Part shown: positions 16,624 through 24,126 of the stretch, piece by piece
How positions within the stretch are numbered: position 1 is the stretch's first letter
How the letters are laid out: the number at the start of each line of letters is the position of its first letter
Assembly (NCBI GenBank): GCA_050742415.1
Contig: JBOGIF010000202.1
Location: forward strand, 1-24,763
Length of the DNA stretch: 24,763 bases
Reading direction: 5' to 3'
DNA from: JBOGIF01 sp050742415
GTDB lineage: Bacteria; Actinomycetota; Acidimicrobiia; Acidimicrobiales; AC-14
Position numbers and translations under genes: made by a program
Notes under the pieces: generated by a model
Database searches by the model: none
What the model saw: the letters and a program-made list of their open reading frames with translations, nothing else
What the model was told of the DNA's origin: nothing

Positions 16624-17208
16624 TCACCCTTTGGGGTTCCCCTCGGCGGTCGGCACCAGCCCTCGCTGGCGTCCGAACTCGTACAACCGCTTCTGGAGGG
16701 CCCTTCTTCCGCGATGCAGACGGCTCATCACAGTGCCGATGGGAACGTCGAGGATCTCGGCGATCTCCTTGTAGGAAAACCCCTCCACGTCGCCGAGCAG
16801 GACGGTCATGCGGAACTGCTCGGGCAGCGCCTCGATCGCCTCCTTGACCTCCGTCTCGGTGAAGCGGTCGAGCACCTCGTCCTCGGCGCTGCGTCCCAGG
16901 TCCCCACCGGCCGATGGCGCTAGGCGGTGGTAGAGGTACAGGCTCTCCAGGTCTTCGATGTCGGCTTCTTCGGGTCGGCGCTTCTTGGCCCGGTAGATGT
17001 TGATGTAGGTGTTCGTCAGGATCCGGTAGAGCCAGGCCTTCAGGTTGGTGCCCTCCTGGAACCCCCCGAAACCCCTGTAGGCCTTCAGGTAGGTCTCCTG
17101 GACCAGGTCTTCGGCATCGGCCGGGTTGCGGGTCATTCGGAGGGCAGCCGTGTAGAGCGAGCCCATGAACGGCATCGCCTGTTCCGCGAAGGTCGCCTGG
17201 TCGGCCAC
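16624..17208 (-). CDS. sigR: ECF RNA polymerase sigma factor, SigR/SigH type
   Basis: A 194-residue ECF sigma factor of the thiol-oxidative-stress group. Region 2 spans about 10-85, with NPADAEDLVQETYLKAYRGF and LKAWLYRILTNTYINIYRAKKR. Region 4 is at about 125-180, with IEALPEQFRMTVLLGDVEGF and IGTVMSRLHRGRRALQKRL. It directs polymerase to GGAAT/GTT-type promoters in relatives. The adjacent rsrA fixes its group. The start is GTG 17208. It heads the long minus-strand block and is preceded by a candidate ECF promoter that suggests autoregulation. Confidence 0.94.
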   Translation of the reverse strand: MADQATFAEQAMPFMGSLYTAALRMTRNPADAEDLVQETYLKAYRGFGGFQEGTNLKAWLYRILTNTYINIYRAKKRRPEEADIEDLESLYLYHRLAPSAGGDLGRSAEDEVLDRFTETEVKEAIEALPEQFRMTVLLGDVEGFSYKEIAEILDVPIGTVMSRLHRGRRALQKRLYEFGRQRGLVPTAEGNPKG

Positions 17209-17273
17209 GGCTAGACGCTAGCTGTCGCGGGTCACCGCCAAGTTGGGCAAGGCTCCCGCGCCCGGAGATCTCC

Positions 17274-17298
17274 AACGGTTGTACCATTGACATGCTCC
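17274..17298 (-). promoter_or_regulatory. Candidate ECF/SigR-type promoter upstream of sigR
   Basis: On the minus strand GGAGC (17298-17294) and CGTT (17277-17274) are separated by 16 bases. This is close to the ECF consensus GGAAC-N16/17-CGTT and similar to SigR promoters. Transcription would start about 55-60 nt upstream of the sigR GTG. A perfect 10-bp palindrome, GGAGATCTCC (17264-17273), lies at the predicted start site. Confidence 0.4.
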
Positions 17299-17462
17299 GG
17301 GTCCGCCCCCGGAAGCAGCGGGTGGTCGAGGCGTTGGTGTAGGTCCCGCCCCTCCCAGCGCCTCCCACCCAGGGTTCGGAGGATCCGTTGGTAGGCTGAG
17401 CGAGCTTCCAGCGAGCTTGAAGCCGTACTTGCCATGAAGAACGACGGTTAGCCCAGCAACTG

Positions 17463-17468
17463 CATAAT
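17463..17468 (+). promoter_or_regulatory. Candidate -10 element of a leaderless promoter for the Mop regulator
   Basis: CATAAT lies eight bases before ATG 17477 with no ribosome binding site between. Just upstream, 17400-17421 carries an imperfect tandem repeat, CGAGCTTCCAG then CGAGCTTGAAG, which could be a regulator site. The 17217-17476 gap otherwise shows no gene. Confidence 0.4.
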
Positions 17469-17476
17469 CTGGTCGG

Positions 17477-17884
17477 ATGGCCAACCTGTCTTACCGGCCT
17501 GGGCAGATCGCGGACCTGCTCGGGGTGAGCGTCGACACCGTCCGACGGTGGGCCGACTCTGGGCGGCTCGCCACCCATCGCACCGAGGGTGGTCAGCGGC
17601 TGATCGATGGCGCCGATCTGGTTCGCTTCCTCCAGGAGGGCACGGTCGCCACGGCCGAGCCGGACATGATCGTGGCCCGCTCGGCCCGCAACCGGTTCAC
17701 GGGAATCGTGACGCGAGTGGACAAGGACACGATCGTCGCCAAGGTCGAGATTCAAGCCGGCCCCCATCGCATCGTGTCCCTGATGACCCGGGAGGCGGCC
17801 GACGAGCTCGAGCTTGTTCCCGGGATGCTGGCGGTCGCGTCCGTGAAGTCGACCTCGGTGGTCGTCGAGATCCCTCCCTCGTGA
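17477..17884 (+). CDS. MerR-type HTH and Mop (TOBE) domain molybdate-binding regulator
   Basis: A 135-residue protein. Residues 5-53 are an excisionase/MerR-like winged HTH (YRPGQIADLLGVSVDTVRRW, then RLATHRTEGGQRLI). Residues 69-133 are a Mop/TOBE domain (SARNRFTGIVTRVDKDTIVAKVEI at its start) that binds molybdate or tungstate oxyanions in relatives. It probably senses the oxyanion and controls the transport genes that follow. The binding-protein gene starts within its stop codon (GTGA), so they are one operon. It is transcribed divergently from sigR. Confidence 0.9.
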   Translation: MANLSYRPGQIADLLGVSVDTVRRWADSGRLATHRTEGGQRLIDGADLVRFLQEGTVATAEPDMIVARSARNRFTGIVTRVDKDTIVAKVEIQAGPHRIVSLMTREAADELELVPGMLAVASVKSTSVVVEIPPS

Positions 17885-19011
17885 CCCGGCCCGCGACGCG
17901 GTTCGTCATCCTCAGGGTTCTCTCGGCGATGGTCGTGGCGGCCGCTTGTGGCGTGGGCGATCGGGGCGATGGATCGGTCGTGAAGCTGTCCCACGCCGGC
18001 TCGCTCGCCGGCGTGATGAGCAACCCGGTCAACCCCAAGAACTTTGGGGCCGCGTTCGGCGTTGCCGCCGGCTACCGCCTTCGAGCATCCGGGGCCGGGT
18101 CGGGGGCGTTGCGTGACCGCATCAAGAGCGGGGCCGGAGCAGGGGCGAGGCCTGACGTGTTCATTAGCGCCGACCCGGCAGCGACCGCCTCTCTCGACGC
18201 CCCCAGCAGCCCCGGCGGTCCCCACTGGTTGTCGTGGTGGGTGAACTGGGCGCGGACCGAGGTCGTCATCGGTTGGAGCCCGCTGAGCCCGTTCGCCGGG
18301 GCATTTGAGGACGCCAAGGCCGGCCGTCGGACCTGGGAGTCGGTGCTGGACCCCGAGACTGGGCCGGCGCCGAAGTTGGGGCGCACCGATCCCGATGTCG
18401 ACCCCAAGGGTTACCGGACGCTGTTCACCTTTCAGCTGGACGAGGCCCGGAGGGTCGCTGGCGGCGAGGTGGCGGCGGACGGGTTCCGTAGTCGGGTCCT
18501 TGGGGCCGCCCGTTGTGGCCTTCCCTCGGCCCCCGCCTGCCCGGGCGGAAGCCCGCAGATCTTCGACGAGGCGACCGAGCTGGTGCCCAGGATCCTGAAC
18601 GCCCAGCTCGACGTCGGGATCTTCTACACAGTCGAGGCCATCGAAGCCGGCATTCCTTATATGGCCCTCGACCCGGCGATCAACCTGGGAGACCCCGCCC
18701 GTACCTACTCGCCCGACGCGCTGGGCAACCCGGTCCGGTACTGCAAATCGACCAGCACCTGCCCGTCCCCGATGGCGTACTCGACTGCCGGGACGATCGT
18801 CTACACGGTGTCGGTGCTGCAGCCCAATCCTGCTGCCACCAACGGGCCCATCGCGGTGAACCACGAGGGAGCCGAGGCCTTCGTGCGCTTTCTGCTCGAC
18901 GGTGGCCAGGGCATCCTCCTCAACCAGGGTCTCTTGGCGACTCCTCATGTGTTGTCGGGCTCGGGCGGTCTCGCCGCGGTGCCGGAGTCGATCAAGCCAC
19001 TCGTCGCCTAG
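17881..19011 (+). CDS. Molybdate/tungstate ABC transporter substrate-binding lipoprotein (ModA/WtpA-like)
   Basis: A 376-residue extracellular oxyanion-binding protein. The N-terminal hydrophobic segment ends in AAAC (Cys23), a plausible lipobox. Mature-protein motifs KLSHAGSLAGVM, ARPDVFISADP and the late DVGIFYTVEAIEAGIPY fit the WtpA/ModA branch. GTG at 17881 overlaps the regulator stop (GTGA). It is longer than typical ModA (about 250) and nearer to WtpA-type length. An insertion region carries paired cysteines (AARCGLPSAPACPG and RYCKSTSTCPSP) that could form disulfides outside the cell. The fused permease-ATPase follows two bases after its stop. Confidence 0.87.
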   Translation: MTRPATRFVILRVLSAMVVAAACGVGDRGDGSVVKLSHAGSLAGVMSNPVNPKNFGAAFGVAAGYRLRASGAGSGALRDRIKSGAGAGARPDVFISADPAATASLDAPSSPGGPHWLSWWVNWARTEVVIGWSPLSPFAGAFEDAKAGRRTWESVLDPETGPAPKLGRTDPDVDPKGYRTLFTFQLDEARRVAGGEVAADGFRSRVLGAARCGLPSAPACPGGSPQIFDEATELVPRILNAQLDVGIFYTVEAIEAGIPYMALDPAINLGDPARTYSPDALGNPVRYCKSTSTCPSPMAYSTAGTIVYTVSVLQPNPAATNGPIAVNHEGAEAFVRFLLDGGQGILLNQGLLATPHVLSGSGGLAAVPESIKPLVA

Positions 19012-19013
19012 CC

Positions 19014-21020
19014 ATGCGACGCGCCTCGTCCCGTTTTTCGGGCTCGGTGCCCACGGCCTGGCTCTTGGCCGGCGGGCTTTTGCTCGCGTTCATGGTGGGG
19101 CCCCTGGTGGCCCTGGCGGCCGAGCTCCCGAGAATCGCCCGCTCCGACTTCTTGGACGTGCCCGGGGGAATACGCCCGGCGACCGGCGCGGCCCTCTGGG
19201 TCTCGCTGCGCACCGCTACCGTCGCCGTCGCCATCGTGGCTCTGCTCGGCGTGCCGTTGGGGGTGTGGCTGGCTCGTACGCGGTCACGATGGCGTCACGC
19301 CGTGACCGTTGCCGTCCTCGTGCCCCTGGCGCTGCCGCCGGTGGTCGCCGGCCTGGTCCTGCTGATGTTCGTCGGCCGGGCCGGCACGCTCGGGCCCCTC
19401 CTGAGCCATCTCGGGATCAGTGTGGGCGAGACGCTCCTCGGCTCGACGCTGGCTCAGATGTACGTGGCTGCACCTTTCGTGGTCATCGCCACCCGGGCGG
19501 CGGTGGCCGACGTCGCCCCCGAGATAGAGGATGCCGCCCGTACCCTCGGCTGCGGACCCGGAAGGGCATTGACCCGGGTCCTCCTCCCTGCCGCCCGGCG
19601 TGGGCTCGTCCTCGGCTTGGTGCTCGGCTGGGTACGGGTGCTCGGCGAGTACGGCGCCACCGCGATCGTGGCCAACTACCCGTTCACGCTCCCGGTACTG
19701 ACCTACGCGAACCTCCAGAGCGGGGGGATCGACCCGGCCATCCCCCCGGCCGTAGTCCTGGGCATGGTCGCGACCGCGGCCGCCGGCATCGTCCTGTGGC
19801 TAACCGTGGACCGGACGCCCTCGGCGCCGGCGGTCGCGTTCCCCGTGGTCGGATACGCGACCGCCTTCGAGAGGATCGGCGGCCCGAGGCGGACCGCTAC
19901 TACCTCGGGCGAAGGGCTGTCGGTCGACGTCGGTTTGGTGGAAGGCGACTTCGGCCTCGACGTCGCCTTCGAAGCCCGTCCAGGCATTACGGCGATCCTC
20001 GGGCCCTCGGGAGCGGGGAAGTCACTGACGCTCAAGGCCATTGCCGGCCTGCTTCCCTTGGAGCGCGGGCACGTTTGTCTCGGTGGCGAGCACCTCGCGG
20101 ACGTCGCCCGAGGCATCGATCTGCCGCCTGAGCGCCGACGGCTGGGCTACGTCAGCCAAGGTGACTCTCTGTTCAGCCACATGAGCGTGGCCGGCAACGT
20201 CGGATTCGGGCTGTGGAGGCTTCCCCGGGCCGAGAGGAAGCGTCGGGTGGCCGAGCTGCTCGGGGCCTTTGCCATCGGGCCACGCATGGACGCCCGTACC
20301 CCGACGCTGTCCGGTGGCGAGCGCCAGCGGGTGGCACTCGCCCGGGCGGTGGCGCCGGGACCAGACGCCCTCCTGCTCGACGAGCCCTTCGGGGCCCTCG
20401 ATGCGCCGCTGCGACACCGGGCCCGTCGGGTGGTGAGCGCCCTGAGCGTCGACCACGGAATACCGGTCGTGCTGGTCACTCATGACCGCGACGACGTGGA
20501 GGACCTAGCCGACCACGTCGTGGTGATGGGCCGTGGTCGGGTGCTTCAGTCGGGCCTCACCGTGGAGGTCTTCTCCCGACCAGCCAGCGCCGAGGTCGCT
20601 GCACTCGTCGGAATGGCGAACCTCGTCACCGTGCATGGCCTCGATGCCCGTGGTGACGGGCGGGTGAACGTGACGACCGACTGGGGCGACGTGTCGGTGG
20701 AGGCGCCGGCGGGCGATCTCACGTGCCCGGGCTGGGGCCTCGCGGTGCCCGCCGATGCTGTCGAGCTGGTCGCGGGCGGCAATTCGGCCGGGCTCGCGGT
20801 CGGCCGGGTGCTGGCCGTGCGGCCCCGGGTGAAGGGCTGGGCGATCCGGGTGGAGCACCTCGGCGGGGAGACCCTCGACGTGATGACCCGGATACCGGCC
20901 CCGATCACGACAGGAACCGACTGCGGCGTTCGCCTGGACGGAGGACGGAGCGTCTTGGTGCGAGCCGCTGGGCAACCGACGGCCCCACCTCTCCGAGCCG
21001 GCCACCAACCCGGATGTTGA
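19014..21020 (+). CDS. Fused molybdate/tungstate ABC transporter permease-ATPase (ModB-ModC)
   Basis: A single 668-residue frame. Residues 1-265 are the permease, with about five or six membrane helices and the EAA loop EIEDAARTLGCGPGRALTRVLLPA (about 171-194). Residues 300-520 are the ATPase: Walker A GPSGAGKS at 330-337, signature LSGGERQR at 432-439, Walker B LLLDEPFGALD at 453-463 and His490 of the H-loop. Residues 530-650 are a C-terminal regulatory TOBE region. The two are usually separate subunits; the link at 265-300 is short and Pro/Thr-rich. A dimer would supply both pairs. Substrate is inferred from the neighbouring Mop regulator and binding protein. Confidence 0.9.
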   Translation: MRRASSRFSGSVPTAWLLAGGLLLAFMVGPLVALAAELPRIARSDFLDVPGGIRPATGAALWVSLRTATVAVAIVALLGVPLGVWLARTRSRWRHAVTVAVLVPLALPPVVAGLVLLMFVGRAGTLGPLLSHLGISVGETLLGSTLAQMYVAAPFVVIATRAAVADVAPEIEDAARTLGCGPGRALTRVLLPAARRGLVLGLVLGWVRVLGEYGATAIVANYPFTLPVLTYANLQSGGIDPAIPPAVVLGMVATAAAGIVLWLTVDRTPSAPAVAFPVVGYATAFERIGGPRRTATTSGEGLSVDVGLVEGDFGLDVAFEARPGITAILGPSGAGKSLTLKAIAGLLPLERGHVCLGGEHLADVARGIDLPPERRRLGYVSQGDSLFSHMSVAGNVGFGLWRLPRAERKRRVAELLGAFAIGPRMDARTPTLSGGERQRVALARAVAPGPDALLLDEPFGALDAPLRHRARRVVSALSVDHGIPVVLVTHDRDDVEDLADHVVVMGRGRVLQSGLTVEVFSRPASAEVAALVGMANLVTVHGLDARGDGRVNVTTDWGDVSVEAPAGDLTCPGWGLAVPADAVELVAGGNSAGLAVGRVLAVRPRVKGWAIRVEHLGGETLDVMTRIPAPITTGTDCGVRLDGGRSVLVRAAGQPTAPPLRAGHQPGC

Positions 21021-21324
21021 GGCTCGTGGAACCGCGATGGCCGACGTGCTTCGCCCCTACCATGGACGCTACGTGGCCCGAATGGACGGCCGGGTACTTG
21101 TCGACACTGACTCGCGTCAGGCAGGTACCGGGGCCTGGTTGCGACAGCACCACATCGAAGGCGCGGCCGTCTTTCGCGTCCCGGTCGACCCGACGGTCGA
21201 CAGCGGTAACCACGGGGTTTGAGGTTCCGGTTCGAGCGCCTTCCCGGCTCGGTCATCGACACCGCTCGACCCGCCCTCGAAGTAACGGCGGTAGGACCAT
21301 CGGCCACGCTCACCACGATGTGCC
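21021..21324. other. Intergenic region, no supported gene
   Basis: About 304 bases between the transporter and the DUF5615 gene. Short frames exist on both strands (for example 21037-21222 plus), but none has a convincing start, composition or recognisable motif. No terminator with a T-run is seen after 21020. Confidence 0.5.
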
Positions 21325-21771
21325 TCATAGACACGGATCCTGTCGTCTGCTCCGTCCGGGCCCACCCACCTCAAGCTTGAAGCTTCTGGGCCGCTGTATC
21401 CACAACCGAGGGCCCTGGTCACGTTTCTCGAGTTCCCGAATCCAGCTCGGATTGCGCAGCACGACGAGCTCAACCTGGCCACTCAGCGTCGCCGGCTGGG
21501 GAGTGCAGAAGATCACCTCGGCGCCGTGGTCGAGATGCACTCCTGCCCGAGTGTGCATCGCCCGGAAGTCATCGTCGGTCGTGACCAGCACATGCGCCTC
21601 CGCATGACACCAGCGAGCGATCTCATCGTCGGCCGCTCCGTGGCCAAGTTGAGCACCCGAAGCCCAGTTTCCGAGTTCATGAACCAGTTGCACGTGGTTC
21701 ACGGCGAACTCGAGGATCGGAAGGGCGCGTCCAAGCTTCCAGCTGAAGTTCTCATCAAGAAGGAATCGGAC
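21325..21771 (-). CDS. DUF5615 PIN-like toxin family protein, canonical start missing
   Basis: The family begins with an [MV]RFLLDEN block, which supplies an acidic active-site residue in PIN-like nucleases. Here the matching residues, VRFLLDENFSWKLGRALP, read from a GTC at 21771, with no ATG, GTG, TTG or CTG in frame between it and the upstream stop. Later motifs are intact: GAADDEIARWCHAEAHVLVTTDDDF and the C-terminal segment after HGAEVIF. The first ordinary start is a GTG at 21702, which would drop the first 23 residues including DEN. It follows the DUF433 gene by 7 nt on the same strand, the usual antitoxin-toxin arrangement. A start mutation (GTG to GTC) that silences the toxin is the simplest reading; translation from GTC is possible but rare. 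Confidence 0.6.
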   Translation of the reverse strand, partial: VRFLLDENFSWKLGRALPILEFAVNHVQLVHELGNWASGAQLGHGAADDEIARWCHAEAHVLVTTDDDFRAMHTRAGVHLDHGAEVIFCTPQPATLSGQVELVVLRNPSWIRELEKRDQGPRLWIQRPRSFKLEVGGPGRSRRQDPCL

Positions 21772-21778
21772 CTCTCGC

Positions 21779-22432
21779 CTACGCCGCGAGGTAGTCCCTC
21801 ACCCCGACCACCTGCTCCACCCTCAAGCCGTGCCAGTCGGCTACCTCATCGACACTCGCGGCTTCGAGCTCGGCGGCGATGGTTGATACCGGAACTCGAG
21901 TTCCCTTGACCACTGGGGCACCGAAGCGGACCTTCGGATCCATCTCGACCCACTGGCCGAGCCCCCAACGCGCCGCTACACCGTCCTCGTACCGGATCTC
22001 CGATGCGAATGTGGCGATCGCGGGGGTCCAGGCAAGGTGCTGCAGGCGCCTACCGCGGATTTCGAGCACACTGTCATCAGCAGGGTTGACCTGGCACCAG
22101 ATGGACGAGCCGTCCGTGAAGAACCGCTGGTGAGCGAAGGGACGGACGAACCACTCTCGCATAGCCCTCTCGGCTCGCCGCACCGCTTGGAGGCTGACGC
22201 CGGCAGCTAGGAAACGGCGGACCACCTCGAGGCTGATCAGATCGGCGAACGACAGGACGGCTGAGCCGCTGGTATCCCTGCCGAAGGACGGTGAGGTTAG
22301 GCCTGAGTCCATCCAGTAGCGAAGCTGGCGAACAGTGACCTGCGTCCCGCGACGTCGCAAGAGATGCGCAGCAGTCGGGAAGCTGTAGATGCCAAGGCCG
22401 TAGTCTGGATGAGGGATGGTTGGTGCGGTCAG
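21779..22432 (-). CDS. MerR-like HTH plus DUF433 protein (antitoxin-like)
   Basis: About 217 residues. An N-terminal MerR-like HTH includes IYSFPTAAHLLRRRGTQVTV and QLRYWMDSGL. A central helical linker follows, and a C-terminal DUF433 domain (VEMDPKVRFGAPVVKGTRVP, then STIAAELEAASVDEVADWHGL) resembles the VapB-type partner of DUF5615 toxins. No ATG, GTG or TTG lies in frame at the start of homology. CTG 22432 with AAGGAAGG just upstream and CATTAT further up is the best candidate. The frame is open upstream to 22645, but that part looks non-coding. Together with the DUF5615 gene it looks like a toxin-antitoxin module. Confidence 0.65.
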   Translation of the reverse strand: MTAPTIPHPDYGLGIYSFPTAAHLLRRRGTQVTVRQLRYWMDSGLTSPSFGRDTSGSAVLSFADLISLEVVRRFLAAGVSLQAVRRAERAMREWFVRPFAHQRFFTDGSSIWCQVNPADDSVLEIRGRRLQHLAWTPAIATFASEIRYEDGVAARWGLGQWVEMDPKVRFGAPVVKGTRVPVSTIAAELEAASVDEVADWHGLRVEQVVGVRDYLAA

Positions 22433-22720
22433 AGCCTTCCTTTCGACCCCCGTTTCGCCGGAATAATGATGCCACCGTGTCGGGGGCGAAGCGGGCGATG
22501 CTTCCTGTCGAGAAGAGAAGTGGCCTCGGCCCGATCGAGGCGACCGGTGAAGAAGCCCTTGCTGACCGGCGCCGGCGGCAGCAGCGACCTCCAGGGCGTT
22601 GCCCGCCGACGCGTCGGCGACAAGGGTCGTGCTGCTCAGGCGCAAGAGCCACGGCCTTGGTCGGCATCGTCAACACCTCGCCCGCGGGCGCCGGCCGACG
22701 GTCAGAAGAGGTCGTTTGCG

Positions 22721-22763
22721 AGCCCGAGGCCGGATTCGAACCGGCGACCTGCTCATTACGAGA
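22721..22763 (-). other. 3' fragment of tRNA-Thr(CGT), candidate att site
   Basis: On the minus strand the sequence reads, from the anticodon loop: CTCGTAA (anticodon CGT), anticodon-stem 3' side TGAGC, variable loop AGGTC, T-stem GCCGG with T-loop TTCGAAT and perfectly paired CCGGC, then acceptor 3' strand CTCGGGC and discriminator T. No 5' half exists: the expected acceptor strand GCCCGAG and a GCTCA stem are absent upstream. A tRNA cut at the anticodon loop is the usual mark left by tyrosine-recombinase integration. The fragment 3' end faces left, so the element should lie to its right. Confidence 0.75.
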
Positions 22764-22773
22764 TATTCAGGCC

Positions 22774-22804
22774 TCAGCGGTGCGCTGACCTGCACTTATG
22801 CAGG
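22774..22804. repeat. Two adjacent perfect palindromes beside the tRNA fragment
   Basis: TCAGCG-GTG-CGCTGA (22774-22788) is followed directly by CCTGCA-CTTA-TGCAGG (22789-22804). The surrounding 22760-22860 stretch is poorer in GC than its neighbours. The position, about ten bases from the att-like fragment, suggests binding sites for an integrase or excisionase. No integrase gene is in the window. Confidence 0.45.
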
Positions 22805-22870
22805 AAATCGGGGAACGAAAGAGGCAAAGTTATCTGCTCTTCGCAGAACACATTCAGCCTCTCGGCGGCC

Positions 22871-23290
22871 CTATGGGGCGATCCTCCGGGGAGCCGTCGT
22901 GACGTAGTCGTTCCCCAGACTGCGTACGCGTGCGTAGTCCCCAGCATCGAAGGTCGTCATCCAAGGCTTCCTCATGCCGGTAATGACCGCGATGGCAGGT
23001 CCGGGCAGGCCTCGACGCTTCAGCTCCTCCGGTTCGGCGTTCTCCAGGATGCAGAAAAGCCGGAACTGTTCACGCTTGGGCCCCTGGGTGCGGATTTCGT
23101 ACCACCCTCCCATTTCGCCGTGCATCGCCTCCCACCGCCCGCCGCCCGAAAACTGCGGAGGTGGTCCCTCGGCCACGGCATCAAGTACGGCCATGAACTG
23201 CGCCCTCACCTTGACCGGGCACCCGTCGAGGAACCCGTCAGTGGGGACGGCCCCGTCGGCTGACTTGTAGAAGACGATGTCCCATGGCAT
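22871..23290 (-). CDS. RelE/HigB-like toxin, Gp49 (DUF891) family
   Basis: A 139-residue protein, probably a ribosome-dependent mRNA interferase. The family pattern is clear: MPWDIVFYKSADG at the start, then MHGEMGGWYEIRTQGPKREQFRLFC and the block AIAVITGMRKPWMTTFDAGDY with its conserved Lys/Arg. Start ATG 23290 is 30 nt downstream of the HTH antitoxin gene on the same strand. The antitoxin-first order makes the toxin gene the second in the operon. It lies just inside the tRNA-bounded element edge. Confidence 0.88.
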   Translation of the reverse strand: MPWDIVFYKSADGAVPTDGFLDGCPVKVRAQFMAVLDAVAEGPPPQFSGGGRWEAMHGEMGGWYEIRTQGPKREQFRLFCILENAEPEELKRRGLPGPAIAVITGMRKPWMTTFDAGDYARVRSLGNDYVTTAPRRIAP

Positions 23291-23320
23291 CAGGACACGC
23301 AGTCTGCACGATGCCAGTAA

Positions 23321-23704
23321 TCATGCGGCGGAGCGAGCGGGAGCGACCTTGCGTGGCTTGGAGCTCGGTGGCGGCTTCTCCGTGGTCAATTCGAGCCGCG
23401 CCCCGAGGGCACTGGCGATCGCGGCGATCGTCTTCAGCTCGGGGTTCACTTCAGCAGTGAAGAGTCTCCGGACCGTCGAGGGGTTCCTGCCGATCAGCCG
23501 GGCAAGCTCAGCCTTTGACACCCCCGACGATTCGCGCAGGGAGTCGAGCTGTCGCATGATGGCGTCCACCTGAGCGATCTCAGCTCGGGCTCGCCGGTAC
23601 TCTGCCTCGAAAGCAGGGTCCTGTAGCTCCCGGGCGCGACGACGCTCGTAGTGACCGGTATCGGGAGTTTCAGTTGCCTTCGGACGCTTCGGGGTGGCGG
23701 GCAT
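23321..23704 (-). CDS. HigA-like Xre-family antitoxin
   Basis: A 127-residue protein. A basic N-terminal stretch and a charged helix (PAFEAEYRRARAEIAQVDAIM) precede an Xre HTH at about 52-105 (SGVSKAELARLIGRNPSTVRRL, then LKTIAAIASALGARLEL). The C-terminal tail is Pro/Lys-rich. ATG 23704 has AAGGA seven to eight bases upstream. A perfect palindrome at 23715-23729 lies directly upstream and is the likely autoregulatory operator. It pairs with the downstream RelE/HigB-like toxin. Confidence 0.88.
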   Translation of the reverse strand: MPATPKRPKATETPDTGHYERRRARELQDPAFEAEYRRARAEIAQVDAIMRQLDSLRESSGVSKAELARLIGRNPSTVRRLFTAEVNPELKTIAAIASALGARLELTTEKPPPSSKPRKVAPARSAA

Positions 23705-23714
23705 TGGGAGTCCT

Positions 23715-23729
23715 TGTCTCCGGGAGACA
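23715..23729. promoter_or_regulatory. Palindromic operator of the HigA-HigB-type pair
   Basis: TGTCTCC-G-GGAGACA is a perfect 7-1-7 inverted repeat, 10 bases before the antitoxin ATG. Its size and place fit an Xre-type dimer binding site that represses the pair. Confidence 0.6.
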
Positions 23730-23822
23730 TCGAGGTATGTCACCGGGGTCACGCCGACCGTATCACCTGAGGTACGATCTGTCACCCTCGAGTTCGGCGG
23801 GCTTGCCTCCGTCGAGCGGCTC

Positions 23823-24068
23823 CTAGCGAGGCGATCGCTTGCGGCGCGCTTGGGCTGAGCGCAAGGCCAGGCGTTGGAAGTAGGCGCGCTTGGCGGCCTC
23901 GGCCCGGCGGGCCCTTTCGCCTTCGGGCAGCACTCCCTCGGGGTCAACCTCGCGATCCCAACGACGAGCGAACGCCTCGCGGGCGGCTCGGGTGGTTTCG
24001 TGCGTGTCGTATCGAGCGTGCTGAGCGAAGGCGCCGAGCCGGGCTCGGGTTCGTGCATCCATGTTCAT
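23823..24068 (-). CDS. Small basic hypothetical protein of conjugative elements
   Basis: An 81-residue, highly charged, alpha-helical protein (MDARTRARLGAFAQHARYDT at the start, DREVDPEGVLPEGERARRAE in the middle, and a basic end). From memory, small proteins starting with this MDARTRARLGAF pattern occur next to relaxase genes in actinobacterial plasmids and integrative elements; role unknown. ATG 24068 is used; a second ATG two codons later is equally likely. It follows the relaxase remnant on the same strand. Confidence 0.7.
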   Translation of the reverse strand: MNMDARTRARLGAFAQHARYDTHETTRAAREAFARRWDREVDPEGVLPEGERARRAEAAKRAYFQRLALRSAQARRKRSPR

Positions 24069-24126
24069 GCTTACCTAGGCCGCTGGGCGGGCTCCGATCT
24101 CGCGGCCACCGCCAGGATCTTGACGC

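Noticed and set aside
21037..21222. 61-codon plus-strand frame after the transporter
   Set aside because: No ribosome binding site, promoter or recognisable motif; several overlapping frames are equally open.
22433..22720. Minus-strand frames between the DUF433 gene and the tRNA fragment
   Set aside because: A phrase such as LVADASAGNALE is faintly PIN-like, but there is no consistent frame or start; at best a decayed remnant.
22364..23263. 299-codon plus-strand frame
   Set aside because: It runs through the tRNA fragment and antisense to the toxin gene, and is Arg/Pro-rich shadow sequence.
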